Shown here one piece after another: positions 51,329 through 60,133 of a stretch of DNA of 64,000 bases. Origin of the DNA: an uncultured Clostridia bacterium. GTDB lineage: Bacteria > Bacillota > Clostridia > Oscillospirales > CAG-272. Each line of letters begins with the position of its first letter. The stretch's first letter is position 1. Location: NCBI GenBank assembly GCA_946407735.1, contig CAMJPL010000003.1, forward strand, positions 1 through 64,000, given 5' to 3'. Both the position numbers and the translations under genes were made by a program. A model generated the notes under the pieces. The model saw nothing but the letters and a program-made list of their open reading frames with translations. It did no database searches and was not told the origin of the DNA.

Positions 51329-52811
51329 ATGAAAAAAAGCGTGTATGACCGCGCTCCTTCTCTTGCTGTCGCTTTCGGCGGCCGCCTGCGGAGAGGCGGC
51401 TTCATCTCCGGCTCAGGATACGACCGCCTCGCAGACCGATGCCGCTTACGCCGAGACGGAGGCCGCCGAGACCGAGCCTCAGTATGAGGCGGACAGCCTT
51501 CCCGAGACGGATATGGGCGGAAGGACAGTGAACGTGTACGGCTGGTCGGGACCCTCGGTGGTCGAGTTTTATGTCGACGAGGCCAACGGCGAGATAGTGA
51601 ACGACGCCATCTATGAAAGAAACACAAAGGTCGAGGAGCGTCTGAACATAAAGCTCTCATATACTATGGAGCCGGGCGCCTATGACAACCGCGGCAGCTG
51701 GGTAAAGAAGATCAAGAGCAGCATCCTCGCCGGTGACAGCGCTTATGACATCTACGGCGGCTACTCGATGGCCGGCGCTACGATGGCTTACGAGAGACTT
51801 GGAGTCGATCTGATGGAGCTCGACTATCCCGATTTCGACAAGCCGTGGTGGCCGGATTCCCTCATAAAGGAAGCCACCTGCGGAGGCAAGCTTTACTTCT
51901 GCTCCGGCGATATCTCCACATATATGATCTACTATATGTACGCCACCTTCTTCAACAAGGATCTGGCGGAGTCATACGGCATCGAGAGCCCGTATCAGAT
52001 GGTCAGAAACGGGAGCTGGACGCTGGACAAGATGATCGAGATCTGCTCCGGCGTGTATAACGATCTCAACGGCGACGGCAAAAAGGGCATCGACGATCAG
52101 TTCGGCTTCACCACTCAGCGGATATTCACGGATAATTTCTTCTTCGCCAGCGGACTGCGCACCACTATACCCGGCGACGAAGGCCTTCCCGTGCTCTCTC
52201 CGGAATTCGGCGGTGAGAAGACGCAGGCTTTGGTCGAAAAGCTCGTTTCCGCTTTCAAAATGGAAGGGCTGTACAACCACGACGACAGCGGCACGGCTCA
52301 TATACCGTTCGCCGAGGGCAGAGCGGTGTTCCTGATGCATGAGGTTCAGACCGCTGAGATCAGGCTTCGCACATCAGACATAAACTACGGCATCATTCCG
52401 TCGCCGAAGTACGACGAGGCGCAGAGCGATTATTACGGCGTCACTTCGTTCCCGTACACGCTTTACGGCATCCCGATCGACGCTCCCGATCCGCAGCAGA
52501 GCGGTATCGTGCTTGAAGCGCTGGCGTCCGAATCCTATCGCACGGTATCCCCGGCGCTGTTTGAGACGGCGCTCAAGGTCAAATACGCCTCCGATGAGGA
52601 TATGTCCGAAATGTACGATATCATCCGCAGGAACAATGTATTCGATATCGGACGGATCTTCAACGACAGCATGAACGGCGCCACATATTCACTGTTCCGT
52701 ACGGCTATCGCGGACGGGAAGACCACATGGATATCCACTTATGAAAAGAGTCTTAAGAGCCTGCAGAAGAACTTCGATAAGGTGATCGGGGCGCTGACAG
52801 CCGAAGGGTAA
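51329..52811 (+). CDS. Solute-binding lipoprotein (paralog 4) with frameshift in A7 run
   Basis: The ATG with a good site (TTGGAGG, 6 bp away) is 51329, but that frame leaves the gene at once. The main frame opens at ATG 51345 and encodes 488 residues beginning MTALLLLLSLSAAAC, a lipoprotein core without the basic n-region. If the seven A residues at 51332-51338 were six, the frames join as MKKACMTALLLLLSL, a perfect lipoprotein start. The rest is intact: IVNDAIYERNTKVEERLNI, KPWWPDS, loop DLNGDGKKGIDD, PKYDEAQ. The gene is thus shifted by one base, through slippage, phase variation or a sequencing error. Confidence 0.82.
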
Positions 52812-52877
52812 TGACCGTATATAGCATACGGAAAGCTCCATGAGCCGGAATGTGACTCTGCAAATATTTTTTACAGA

Positions 52878-52905
52878 CAAAGGATGGGTTTTCACCCATC
52901 CTTTG
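52878..52905. terminator. Convergent terminator
   Basis: CAAAGGATGGGT / ACCCATCCTTTG, perfect 12-bp stem with a 4-nt loop between convergent genes; short T-runs only. Confidence 0.82.
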
Positions 52906-52945
52906 CTGTATTCTGCTGCATATATGTCTTTTTACGGACCCGGTA

Positions 52946-55900
52946 TCACGCTTCGAAAACCTGGAACATATAGATCCTGGCGGTGGGATCGCGGTGCTGG
53001 GTGGCGCTGTCTATCCAGAGACGGAACCAGCGTCCCTCGACCTCGGGGAAATCGCGCAGGGTCAGGTTGTCGTGGTTGTCCGTCACCGAATCGGCAATCT
53101 TCCATTCGTCGGACTCGCTGAGCCTGTATTCGAGGCGGAAATCACGTGTATTGTAACCGGCGCTCTCGACGGCGCCTCCGTGCATCACGAACCAGCGGCT
53201 GACTTTGTAAGCCTTTCCGGCGTCGACCTCGAGCCAGAGCTTTCCGCTTTCGTCGGCGCCGCACCACTTGTCGCGGTCGCTGCCGTTGACAGCGTTTTCG
53301 GCCTTCTCGCGCTCGTTGAACTCATGATTGGCTTTCGCCGGCTTGCCCTTCAGGATATCGCTGCCCAGCTTCTCGGCTTTGATCCGTATAGTGACGTCGT
53401 GATCCGGCATCCTGATGACGGCGGCGGGGCCGTACTCGGCGGTGATGCAGTCGCCGTCCCAACCCTTAAATACATATCCGTCCTCATACTGACCTGTGCG
53501 GACAAGAGCGGTCTTGCCCGACTGATATGTATATACGGTCTCATGACCGGCGCAGTCGACGACGGTCAGGGTGTGCTCGGGAGCGTCCGATTTCTCGACG
53601 CGGTCGTACAGATCGCACCAGGGCAGAAGTCTGCCGCTCTCAAAGGAGGCAGTCATCGCCGTGATGATGATGCTCTCATCATCTGGCAGGGTGATCTTCC
53701 TTATGCCGCTGACGGGGATCTCATAGCGGAAGAGGTAGGCGAAGAGGTAGAGCCGGTCGCCGTCCTTGTCGTGGGTATGGGTAAAGGTCTTTGCGATCTC
53801 GTCGCGCTTGATGAGCGGAGTATGACCGTTCACCAGCTGATCCCATGCTCCGACGTCGTTGTGGAAATCTTCGACGCATACCGAGTATCTCCTGCCGTCA
53901 AGCAGGAATTCGGCGCAGGTATCGCCGTCCGCCGCGGCGGCGAGGATCGATACGGTCGCCGCGCCTTCCGGGATATCTATCGTCTGTCCCTTGCAGACGA
54001 CGGCGTTCGGCTCGGTCGCCGGAGCCATCGTGAACGGGACGCCGGAGGAGACGATCTTTTCCTCCCAGAGCTCTTTCGGGCAGGCGATGCCGTGAGCGAA
54101 CTCTCCGCATCCGGGATTATGGTTGCAGGAGGTGATCTTTTTGTTGTACGGGAGCTCGATCGATTCGTATCTCGACGGAGCCGCCGTTTCCTCCGGAGCT
54201 TCGAGCTCGATCGCGAAGGTGCGGACGGCGTATCTGCCGAAATCGAGATCTATGCTGCCGCCGTCGAAACTTACGGGAGCAAACTCATCCTCGTAGCCGT
54301 TCGTTTCGGTGACAGAGGTGAGTTTCGAGGCGAATGTCAGCCTGACATTCCTGAGCTCTCTTCCGACGGTGTTCTGCAGACGGACGATTATGCGATTTCC
54401 CTTTTCCTCCTTCTTTACGGCGCGGACGATCACCGCGTCGTCGGAGACGCTGAGGAAGGAAAGGCATTTCGTACGGCCGTCATGTTTGTCGGCGCAGAAT
54501 GACATCTGCGGTTGATTGAGCTCGGCAGCCTCCTTTGTCGTCGCACCGTCTCTCGGTCCCTTGTGGCCCATTATCGAGTAGGTGAAGATATTCAGCCCCA
54601 TGTCCTGCCAGTCCTGACCGGAATCTGGGGAGAACTGCGCGAGCGGGGTGTGGATGAGCGTCAGGCGCAGAGTGTTGTCGCTCGGCTTATCCATACCGTA
54701 CTTGCAGTCGTTGAGTATCGACACGCCGTACGATCCGTCTTCGGCGGTGAGATCGGCCCACTGATGGACGACATGCTGATAATATGGGAATTTATCGGTA
54801 TTGCCGGAATCTATCGCTCCGAGTCCCAGATCGAACGCGGCTTTGGGATTCGATACGGCGAGCGGGAAGGCGGCTCGCAGGTTGGAGGCTCTCTCGAACC
54901 AGTCGACCCTGCACTCGACGTCGACGCGCTGTCCGCCGGCAGTCAGCCGCACGGTCTGCTCGAATGTCGAGCCTCCGTGCGTGCGGGTGATCTTGAGCGA
55001 GCAGACGGCGGGGCCGTTGTCGGCGATCTCGATCTTCACGTTGTCCTTTACGCGGATCGGCTCCTTGAGCGAGTCCTCGCAGACCAGCTCCCAGGACGGC
55101 CAGTTCTGAGAGGTGTCTGGGCCGATCTCGAGTCCGGCGGGAGCCGAGAGAAGCTCGGTATCGCCGTTCTCCTTGTCGATGATCGAGCAGATGTCGCCGC
55201 TGACGTCGATGGTGACGCGGTAGCGTTCGTTCTCGACGGTATTGCCGGAAACGCATACGCCGGGAGCGATATCGGACGGCTCGTTGCTCTCGCGGATATC
55301 GAATACCGCGCAGGATACGGAGGGAGTTTTGGCGATGAATTTCAGCGTCTTCGCGTCTTTATCGTACTGGGCGGGGACTTCGCGGCCGCAGGGGGCAAAA
55401 ACGCGGACATACGGCTTGTCCGGGCTGAACGGATGGACGCATACGACGTCGTTGCGCTCGACGGAAAGCGGGTTGTAGACGACGACGGGAGTGCCTGTTA
55501 CATTGGTATCGAGCGCCTTCGCCGTCCCTCCCACCGCTTTGGTGAGCTCGGAGGCGAACATATTGAGGGCGATCACGTAGTCGTTGTAGGTAAAGACATA
55601 CGCCGATGCGATGGATGTCCCCGGCAGATCGTCGTGGAACTGATGCCAGAGGAAGGTCTGCCATGCGGTAAGCAGTCTCTCGGCGGGATATTCGGAGGCT
55701 CCCAGCCATGAGGCGATGACGGCGGCGCGCTCGGCGGAGTCGGCCAGCAGCTCGTTTTTGCGGTTCCACCGCTTATTGATGGTGTGCGACGTGACGGCGC
55801 CCGATCCGTGCGGGATCAGCAGCTCGCCGTCATATACCGGCAGGCTCTCGAATTCCTCGGGGGTGAGATCGTTGAATATGTCGTCGGTCGAGGCGGAAAT

Positions 55901-56755
55901 CACCTCGTAGAGATTGTCGCCGTTATTGTCGATGGCCTCGTTCAGCATCTTCGCGGAGATCTCCTTGCAGGAGCCTCCGTAGTCGCCGGTGCCGAAATAC
56001 ATCGAGCGGTATGGAAGACCGGTGTATTTCTCGTTGTGCTCGATGGCGCGCAGGTATTCCTCTCTCTGTCCGACGGGGCGCTCGTCGGGCTTGCGGTCCG
56101 GGCCGAAGCCTCTGTCGAAGTTGTAGGTGTAGTCGCCCTCGAGCAGGGAAACGGCGACACCCTTTCCGTCGGGCCCTACCCAGCGGCCGAGATCCATGCG
56201 CGGCTTCCTCTCCTCGCGCGGCGTGTCCCTCGGCTCCGGCTCGGGTCTTGTGACCGATCCGTCCTTATTGAATATCGGGGATCCGACACCCCATACCAGC
56301 TTCTGAGTCGAGAAGCCGTTAAGTCCCATATGGGCGGCGATCGACGGCAGGGCATAGCGGAAGCCGAAGCAGTCGGTGAGGAAGATATCGGAGCTCTTCT
56401 TTCCGAATTCCTTCTCAAAGAACCCGTTTCCGTACAGGACCTGACGCATCAGAGCCTCGGAGGACGGGACGTTGGCGTCCATGGCGTCCCATGTCGAGCC
56501 GGCCACGTTCCAGCGGCCTTCAGCTATATATTTCTTCAGCTTTTCGTACAGATCGGGATAATACTCCTTCGCCAGCTTGTAGCGGAAGGCGCCTTCGAAG
56601 TTCATCCGGTAATGGGGATATTTATCCATCAGCTCGAAGTTCTTTTCCAGCGTGCTTTTTACGCAGTCGCGGATGGTGTCCTGGATCGTCCAGTTCCACT
56701 GGGTGTCAAGATGCGCGTTCGCGACGCAGTAGAGTTTCTTCTTCTTTTTTCCCAT
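52946..56755 (-). CDS. GH38 alpha-mannosidase with C-terminal F5/8 C domain
   Basis: 1269 residues, one of the longest genes here. GH38 marks: zinc ligands in NAHLDTQW (His15, Asp17), the nucleophile in FLTDCFGFR (Asp128), and FLWHQFHDDLPG near residue 368. The middle and C-terminal beta domains of GH38 follow to about residue 900. Residues 1080-1130 resemble a bacterial surface repeat (GYVFKGWDGD). Residues 1131-1269 look like a discoidin or F5/8 type C carbohydrate-binding domain (ENAVNGSDRDKWCGAD, LWLEVDAGKAYKVSRW). No signal peptide is seen, so it should be cytoplasmic, which is odd for a protein with a binding domain. AAGGAG precedes the ATG. It removes alpha-linked mannose, as from N-glycans. 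Confidence 0.95.
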   Translation of the reverse strand: MGKKKKKLYCVANAHLDTQWNWTIQDTIRDCVKSTLEKNFELMDKYPHYRMNFEGAFRYKLAKEYYPDLYEKLKKYIAEGRWNVAGSTWDAMDANVPSSEALMRQVLYGNGFFEKEFGKKSSDIFLTDCFGFRYALPSIAAHMGLNGFSTQKLVWGVGSPIFNKDGSVTRPEPEPRDTPREERKPRMDLGRWVGPDGKGVAVSLLEGDYTYNFDRGFGPDRKPDERPVGQREEYLRAIEHNEKYTGLPYRSMYFGTGDYGGSCKEISAKMLNEAIDNNGDNLYEVISASTDDIFNDLTPEEFESLPVYDGELLIPHGSGAVTSHTINKRWNRKNELLADSAERAAVIASWLGASEYPAERLLTAWQTFLWHQFHDDLPGTSIASAYVFTYNDYVIALNMFASELTKAVGGTAKALDTNVTGTPVVVYNPLSVERNDVVCVHPFSPDKPYVRVFAPCGREVPAQYDKDAKTLKFIAKTPSVSCAVFDIRESNEPSDIAPGVCVSGNTVENERYRVTIDVSGDICSIIDKENGDTELLSAPAGLEIGPDTSQNWPSWELVCEDSLKEPIRVKDNVKIEIADNGPAVCSLKITRTHGGSTFEQTVRLTAGGQRVDVECRVDWFERASNLRAAFPLAVSNPKAAFDLGLGAIDSGNTDKFPYYQHVVHQWADLTAEDGSYGVSILNDCKYGMDKPSDNTLRLTLIHTPLAQFSPDSGQDWQDMGLNIFTYSIMGHKGPRDGATTKEAAELNQPQMSFCADKHDGRTKCLSFLSVSDDAVIVRAVKKEEKGNRIIVRLQNTVGRELRNVRLTFASKLTSVTETNGYEDEFAPVSFDGGSIDLDFGRYAVRTFAIELEAPEETAAPSRYESIELPYNKKITSCNHNPGCGEFAHGIACPKELWEEKIVSSGVPFTMAPATEPNAVVCKGQTIDIPEGAATVSILAAAADGDTCAEFLLDGRRYSVCVEDFHNDVGAWDQLVNGHTPLIKRDEIAKTFTHTHDKDGDRLYLFAYLFRYEIPVSGIRKITLPDDESIIITAMTASFESGRLLPWCDLYDRVEKSDAPEHTLTVVDCAGHETVYTYQSGKTALVRTGQYEDGYVFKGWDGDCITAEYGPAAVIRMPDHDVTIRIKAEKLGSDILKGKPAKANHEFNEREKAENAVNGSDRDKWCGADESGKLWLEVDAGKAYKVSRWFVMHGGAVESAGYNTRDFRLEYRLSESDEWKIADSVTDNHDNLTLRDFPEVEGRWFRLWIDSATQHRDPTARIYMFQVFEA

Positions 56756-56917
56756 AAGGGGCGGTCTCCTTTTCGGATAACAGGATTTGTATCATTTTAA
56801 CATTTTATCGGCGGGAAGTGGTGACGGATTTTAAAACTTTGATCCCTGTTTTGGTGAAATCCTCAATTATTTGGACTTGATCTTTTGCCACCGCTGAAGG
56901 ACGGACCCGTATCGCAT

Positions 56918-58300
56918 TCAGCTCCATGCGCCCGATATATCGCTCAGCCCCTCGGCTTTAAGCGCTTCATTCATCTCGCCTATGACCGACAGCTTCATCC
57001 CGTCGACTCCGTCGTCGGTGAAATCCTGAAACTGCCATGTGAGCGCGAGCTGTATCCCCGACGCTCTGATATCTTCGCACAGAGCGCGGAAATGCTCCTC
57101 GATGTCGGGGGCGCCGTTCATGTCGAGAAAATCGCCCATCTCGCCGAATACGCACGCTTTCCCGAGAGAATCCGCCGCCTGCTTGTAGGCTGTGAAGTAT
57201 TCACGCTGGGTGATCATCCCCTCGCCGGAGAACGGCGACATGGTCTCCATATACACGCCGGAGCCGTCTCCGCTGCCCTGCTGCAGATGGAAGCAGACGC
57301 AGTCTATCGGATCGGGCGTCATATATTCGTTCATCTCGATGAAATCTGCTCTCGAATTCAGATCCCATGCCACTTCCCATGTATGCTCGCTTTTGTTCAT
57401 GCGCCTCGACGCCTGCATCATGGCCTTTGAGCTGCCGCGCATCTCGCCGTTTCCGGTGCTGATCATCCGCCATCCGTCGTATTCCCTTATCTTCGCGGAG
57501 ATGAGCGAATAAAAGGTCCTCAGCTCCTGTGATGTGTAGTAGTCGTATCCCGAGGGCTCGTTTTCTCCGATTTCCAGCCACGACCAGTTCACCGCGTCGC
57601 AGAGATCGGCCGACAGGTTGTATTCGTTGCCGATCTCCCATGCCCATACAGCCTTTGAATCGGCGTATCTCGAGACCACGGATGCCGTATAGTCGAGGGC
57701 GTATCTCACAAGCTCGCTTTCGGGATCGCCCATCGACGAGCGATGCCCTCCGACGTGGAGCGGGATCGCGGTGTCATGCCACATAAGGGAGACGATTATC
57801 CCGAGGCGGTTTTTCTCCGCCTCTTCCACCACTCGGTCAAGATAGGCGAATATTTTTTCGGGGTCGCTGTCGAACGCGTCGTAATAATCGCTCCAGTACC
57901 CGCAGAACGGCAGGCGCAGATAATCGACTCCGTATTCTTTCAGCTTTTTGAAGGCGTCGGAGAACGCCGTGTCGCCGATGTCCTGATACCAGTAGTGCGC
58001 GAAGGCGCCGAAATAGTTGACTCCGAAGCCGTAATAAGGCTTGCCGGAAAGAGTTATCGTACCGTCTTCTTCGACGTGAAGACCGAGATGACTTGTATTG
58101 ATGTCTTCAGGTTCAGGTATCGCGTATGGGAAAAACTCAGACATGGCGGCAGTTTCCTCCGGCTTCGCTGTTGTTTCCGTCTCGGGCGGCATATACATTT
58201 CCGCCGTATAGTCCGTTTCTTCACTCTCTTCGCAGGCGGAACACATTGAAAGCGCAAGTGAGAGCGATAAGACTGACAGCAGGATTTTTCTTACAAACAT
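56918..58300 (-). CDS. GH5-like glycosidase lipoprotein
   Basis: 460 residues from ATG 58300, where the signal peptide starts (MFVRKILLSVLSL) and leads to a lipobox-like CSAC (Cys23). An acidic linker to about residue 60 precedes a TIM-barrel domain with the GH-A clan marks LRLPFCGYW near 130, the acid/base in WEIGNEYN (Glu226) and the nucleophile in FGEMGDF (Glu387). It fits GH5-type cellulases or mannanases but the subfamily is not clear. Anchored outside, it would cut polymers before import. It lies 79 bp after nagB on the same strand and may be the last gene of that operon. Confidence 0.88.
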   Translation of the reverse strand: MFVRKILLSVLSLSLALSMCSACEESEETDYTAEMYMPPETETTAKPEETAAMSEFFPYAIPEPEDINTSHLGLHVEEDGTITLSGKPYYGFGVNYFGAFAHYWYQDIGDTAFSDAFKKLKEYGVDYLRLPFCGYWSDYYDAFDSDPEKIFAYLDRVVEEAEKNRLGIIVSLMWHDTAIPLHVGGHRSSMGDPESELVRYALDYTASVVSRYADSKAVWAWEIGNEYNLSADLCDAVNWSWLEIGENEPSGYDYYTSQELRTFYSLISAKIREYDGWRMISTGNGEMRGSSKAMMQASRRMNKSEHTWEVAWDLNSRADFIEMNEYMTPDPIDCVCFHLQQGSGDGSGVYMETMSPFSGEGMITQREYFTAYKQAADSLGKACVFGEMGDFLDMNGAPDIEEHFRALCEDIRASGIQLALTWQFQDFTDDGVDGMKLSVIGEMNEALKAEGLSDISGAWS

Positions 58301-58379
58301 GGCAGTCACTTTATGAAAAAGGATCGTTTTTTGGTGTCTGACGCTCACGGATGATCGATGCAGGTAAGATATCCGGCTT

Positions 58380-59117
58380 TCACGCCATATCCTTTACATA
58401 CTCTGCGGCGTCGGCGTCGAGCAGGAACTCGCAGTTCGGATGCAGCTGCAGGACGGAGGCCGGGATATCCTCGGTCACGGGGCCTTTCAGCATCAGGCGC
58501 ACCATCTCGGCCTTATGGCTGCCCTTGGCTATGAGCACGATCTTCCTCGCGCGCATTATCGTGCGGATGCCGAGTGTGAGACCGCCGAGCTCATGCTCCG
58601 GCCCGACCCCGGTCTCTTTGCGGACGCGCGCCTCGAACACCGGATCCATCGGCGATACCCATGTCTCCGAGCCGAACGGCGTCCCCGGCTGATTTATGCC
58701 TATATGCCCGTTGTAGCCGAGCCCGAGCATCTGAAGGTCGATCCCGCCCTTCTTCTCGAGCCTTTCCTGAAACAGGCGGCATTCTTCTTTATAATCGTCG
58801 GAGATCGTCTGCGGCATGATGAAGCGCTCGTCCGGGATGTCAAGAGCGTCGGCAAGCTGATCCCGGATCATCGTATAGCAGCATCCGGCGTACGATCTCG
58901 GCAGATTGGTCAGCTCGTCCACGTTGAACAGCGTTATCCTGCTGGTGTCGAAGGGATATCTCTTATAGATGTCTGAGACGATGGCGTGCATGTTTTTCGT
59001 GGTCTGTCCGGTGCTGAGACCGATAACGGAGTCAGGCTTTTTCAGTATCTGACCGATTATCCTCCATGCCGCCATAACGTCGAAATCATGCTCGCTCGGA
59101 GCTATCGTGATCTTCAT
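58380..59117 (-). CDS. nagB: Glucosamine-6-phosphate deaminase
   Basis: 245 residues from ATG 59117 with AAAGGAAA 9 bp upstream; longer frames overlap the ROK gene and are rejected. It converts glucosamine-6-phosphate to fructose-6-phosphate and ammonia. Marks: VIGLSTGQTTKNMH phosphate loop near residue 32, FNVDELTNLPR with the catalytic Asp near 64, and LGLGYNGHIGINQPGTPF with the catalytic His near 130. It follows the ROK gene by 14 bp, so kinase and deaminase should be made together. Confidence 0.96.
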   Translation of the reverse strand: MKITIAPSEHDFDVMAAWRIIGQILKKPDSVIGLSTGQTTKNMHAIVSDIYKRYPFDTSRITLFNVDELTNLPRSYAGCCYTMIRDQLADALDIPDERFIMPQTISDDYKEECRLFQERLEKKGGIDLQMLGLGYNGHIGINQPGTPFGSETWVSPMDPVFEARVRKETGVGPEHELGGLTLGIRTIMRARKIVLIAKGSHKAEMVRLMLKGPVTEDIPASVLQLHPNCEFLLDADAAEYVKDMA

Positions 59118-59131
59118 ATATGTGTTTCCTT

Positions 59132-60115
59132 TCAATAAATATTCTGTGATTGTGTTTTTGCAGTCTGACTCAGCGCGGGCATGGCGTTCGACGCCGCACC
59201 GATGACTCCTATGTATCTCGGATCGAGCCGCGTCAGACGCACACCGCCGGTGACATACCGCATGGTGTGACTGCTCAGCTGCTTTTCGGCGAGCGACAGC
59301 AGGAAGCCGTCCGAGACCAGCCCGCCGCCAAGCACGATGATCTCCGGATCGCTGAAACGGACCGTATTCATTATGAGATTTGCAAGTCCCTTCGCCGCGT
59401 TGTCGGTGAGAACTCGGCAGAGCGGATCGGAATCGTACATGGCGAATATATCCTTCGCGCTCACACGCCCGTTTTCGGGTATCGTCAGACGGCTTTCCGG
59501 GTAACGAGGGGACAACAGGCGCGCGCATCTGTCGAGCCCGATCCCCGAAGCGACCGACTCGACGCAGTCGTCTCTGCCGCATATGCAGGGGATCCTTATA
59601 TCGAGCCCCGAACAGGTATGACCGATCTCCCCGGCGTTGAAGTGCCCTCCGCTTATGAGAGTCCCGCCGGATACCGTCCCGGCGGCTATGCCTGTGCCGA
59701 CATTGATATACACGAAATTATCATACTCCCGCCCGTATCCGAACAGAAGCTCGGCTTTTGAAGCGCTTTTCACGTCGTTGTCGATGCGGCAGGGAAGGCC
59801 GAATCTGTGGCTTATCCTTTCGGCGAGCGGTATCGGTCCTCCGTCCGCAGAGTCGATCTCCATCCATTTTCCGGCTTCGGAGTCTATACGCCCGACAAGC
59901 CCGATCCCTATGGCGGCGGGGGTGTATCCTTCCGTTTTTCCTTTCATGAACTCCGCGAGGGAATCTTCCGTAAGACGGCAGGCGCTCTCCCGGTCGAGGC
60001 GGCCTGACGGCGTCGATTCGGAGCGGAGTATGTTTCCATCACAGTCGATCTCGCCGATCAGCAGCTTCGTGCCACCGAGATCGGCGCCTATATAGGATGT
60101 TTTGGATTTTTGCAT
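59132..60115 (-). CDS. ROK family sugar kinase
   Basis: 327 residues. ROK marks: ATP-binding IGADLGGTKLLIGEID at the start, NDVKSASKAELLFG near residue 113, INVGTGIAAGTVSGG near 128, and the zinc motif GHTCSGLDIRIPCICGRDDC near 158. Proteins of this kind phosphorylate glucose, N-acetylglucosamine, glucosamine or mannosamine. The position between GH9 and nagB suggests that glucosamine or N-acetylglucosamine is the substrate. No N-terminal helix-turn-helix is present, so it is a kinase, not a repressor. It starts 18 bp after GH9. Confidence 0.93.
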   Translation of the reverse strand: MQKSKTSYIGADLGGTKLLIGEIDCDGNILRSESTPSGRLDRESACRLTEDSLAEFMKGKTEGYTPAAIGIGLVGRIDSEAGKWMEIDSADGGPIPLAERISHRFGLPCRIDNDVKSASKAELLFGYGREYDNFVYINVGTGIAAGTVSGGTLISGGHFNAGEIGHTCSGLDIRIPCICGRDDCVESVASGIGLDRCARLLSPRYPESRLTIPENGRVSAKDIFAMYDSDPLCRVLTDNAAKGLANLIMNTVRFSDPEIIVLGGGLVSDGFLLSLAEKQLSSHTMRYVTGGVRLTRLDPRYIGVIGAASNAMPALSQTAKTQSQNIY

Positions 60116-60133
60116 AAGATCACCTCCGGCGTA

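Noticed and set aside
52994-54502. 502-codon plus-strand open frame and the 399-codon frame after it
   Set aside because: Antisense to the GH38 gene and without a recognisable domain.
59118-59582. N-terminal extension of nagB
   Set aside because: The extra 155 codons overlap the ROK gene in another frame and read as Arg/His-rich noise; the family start MKITIA with its ribosome site is at 59117.
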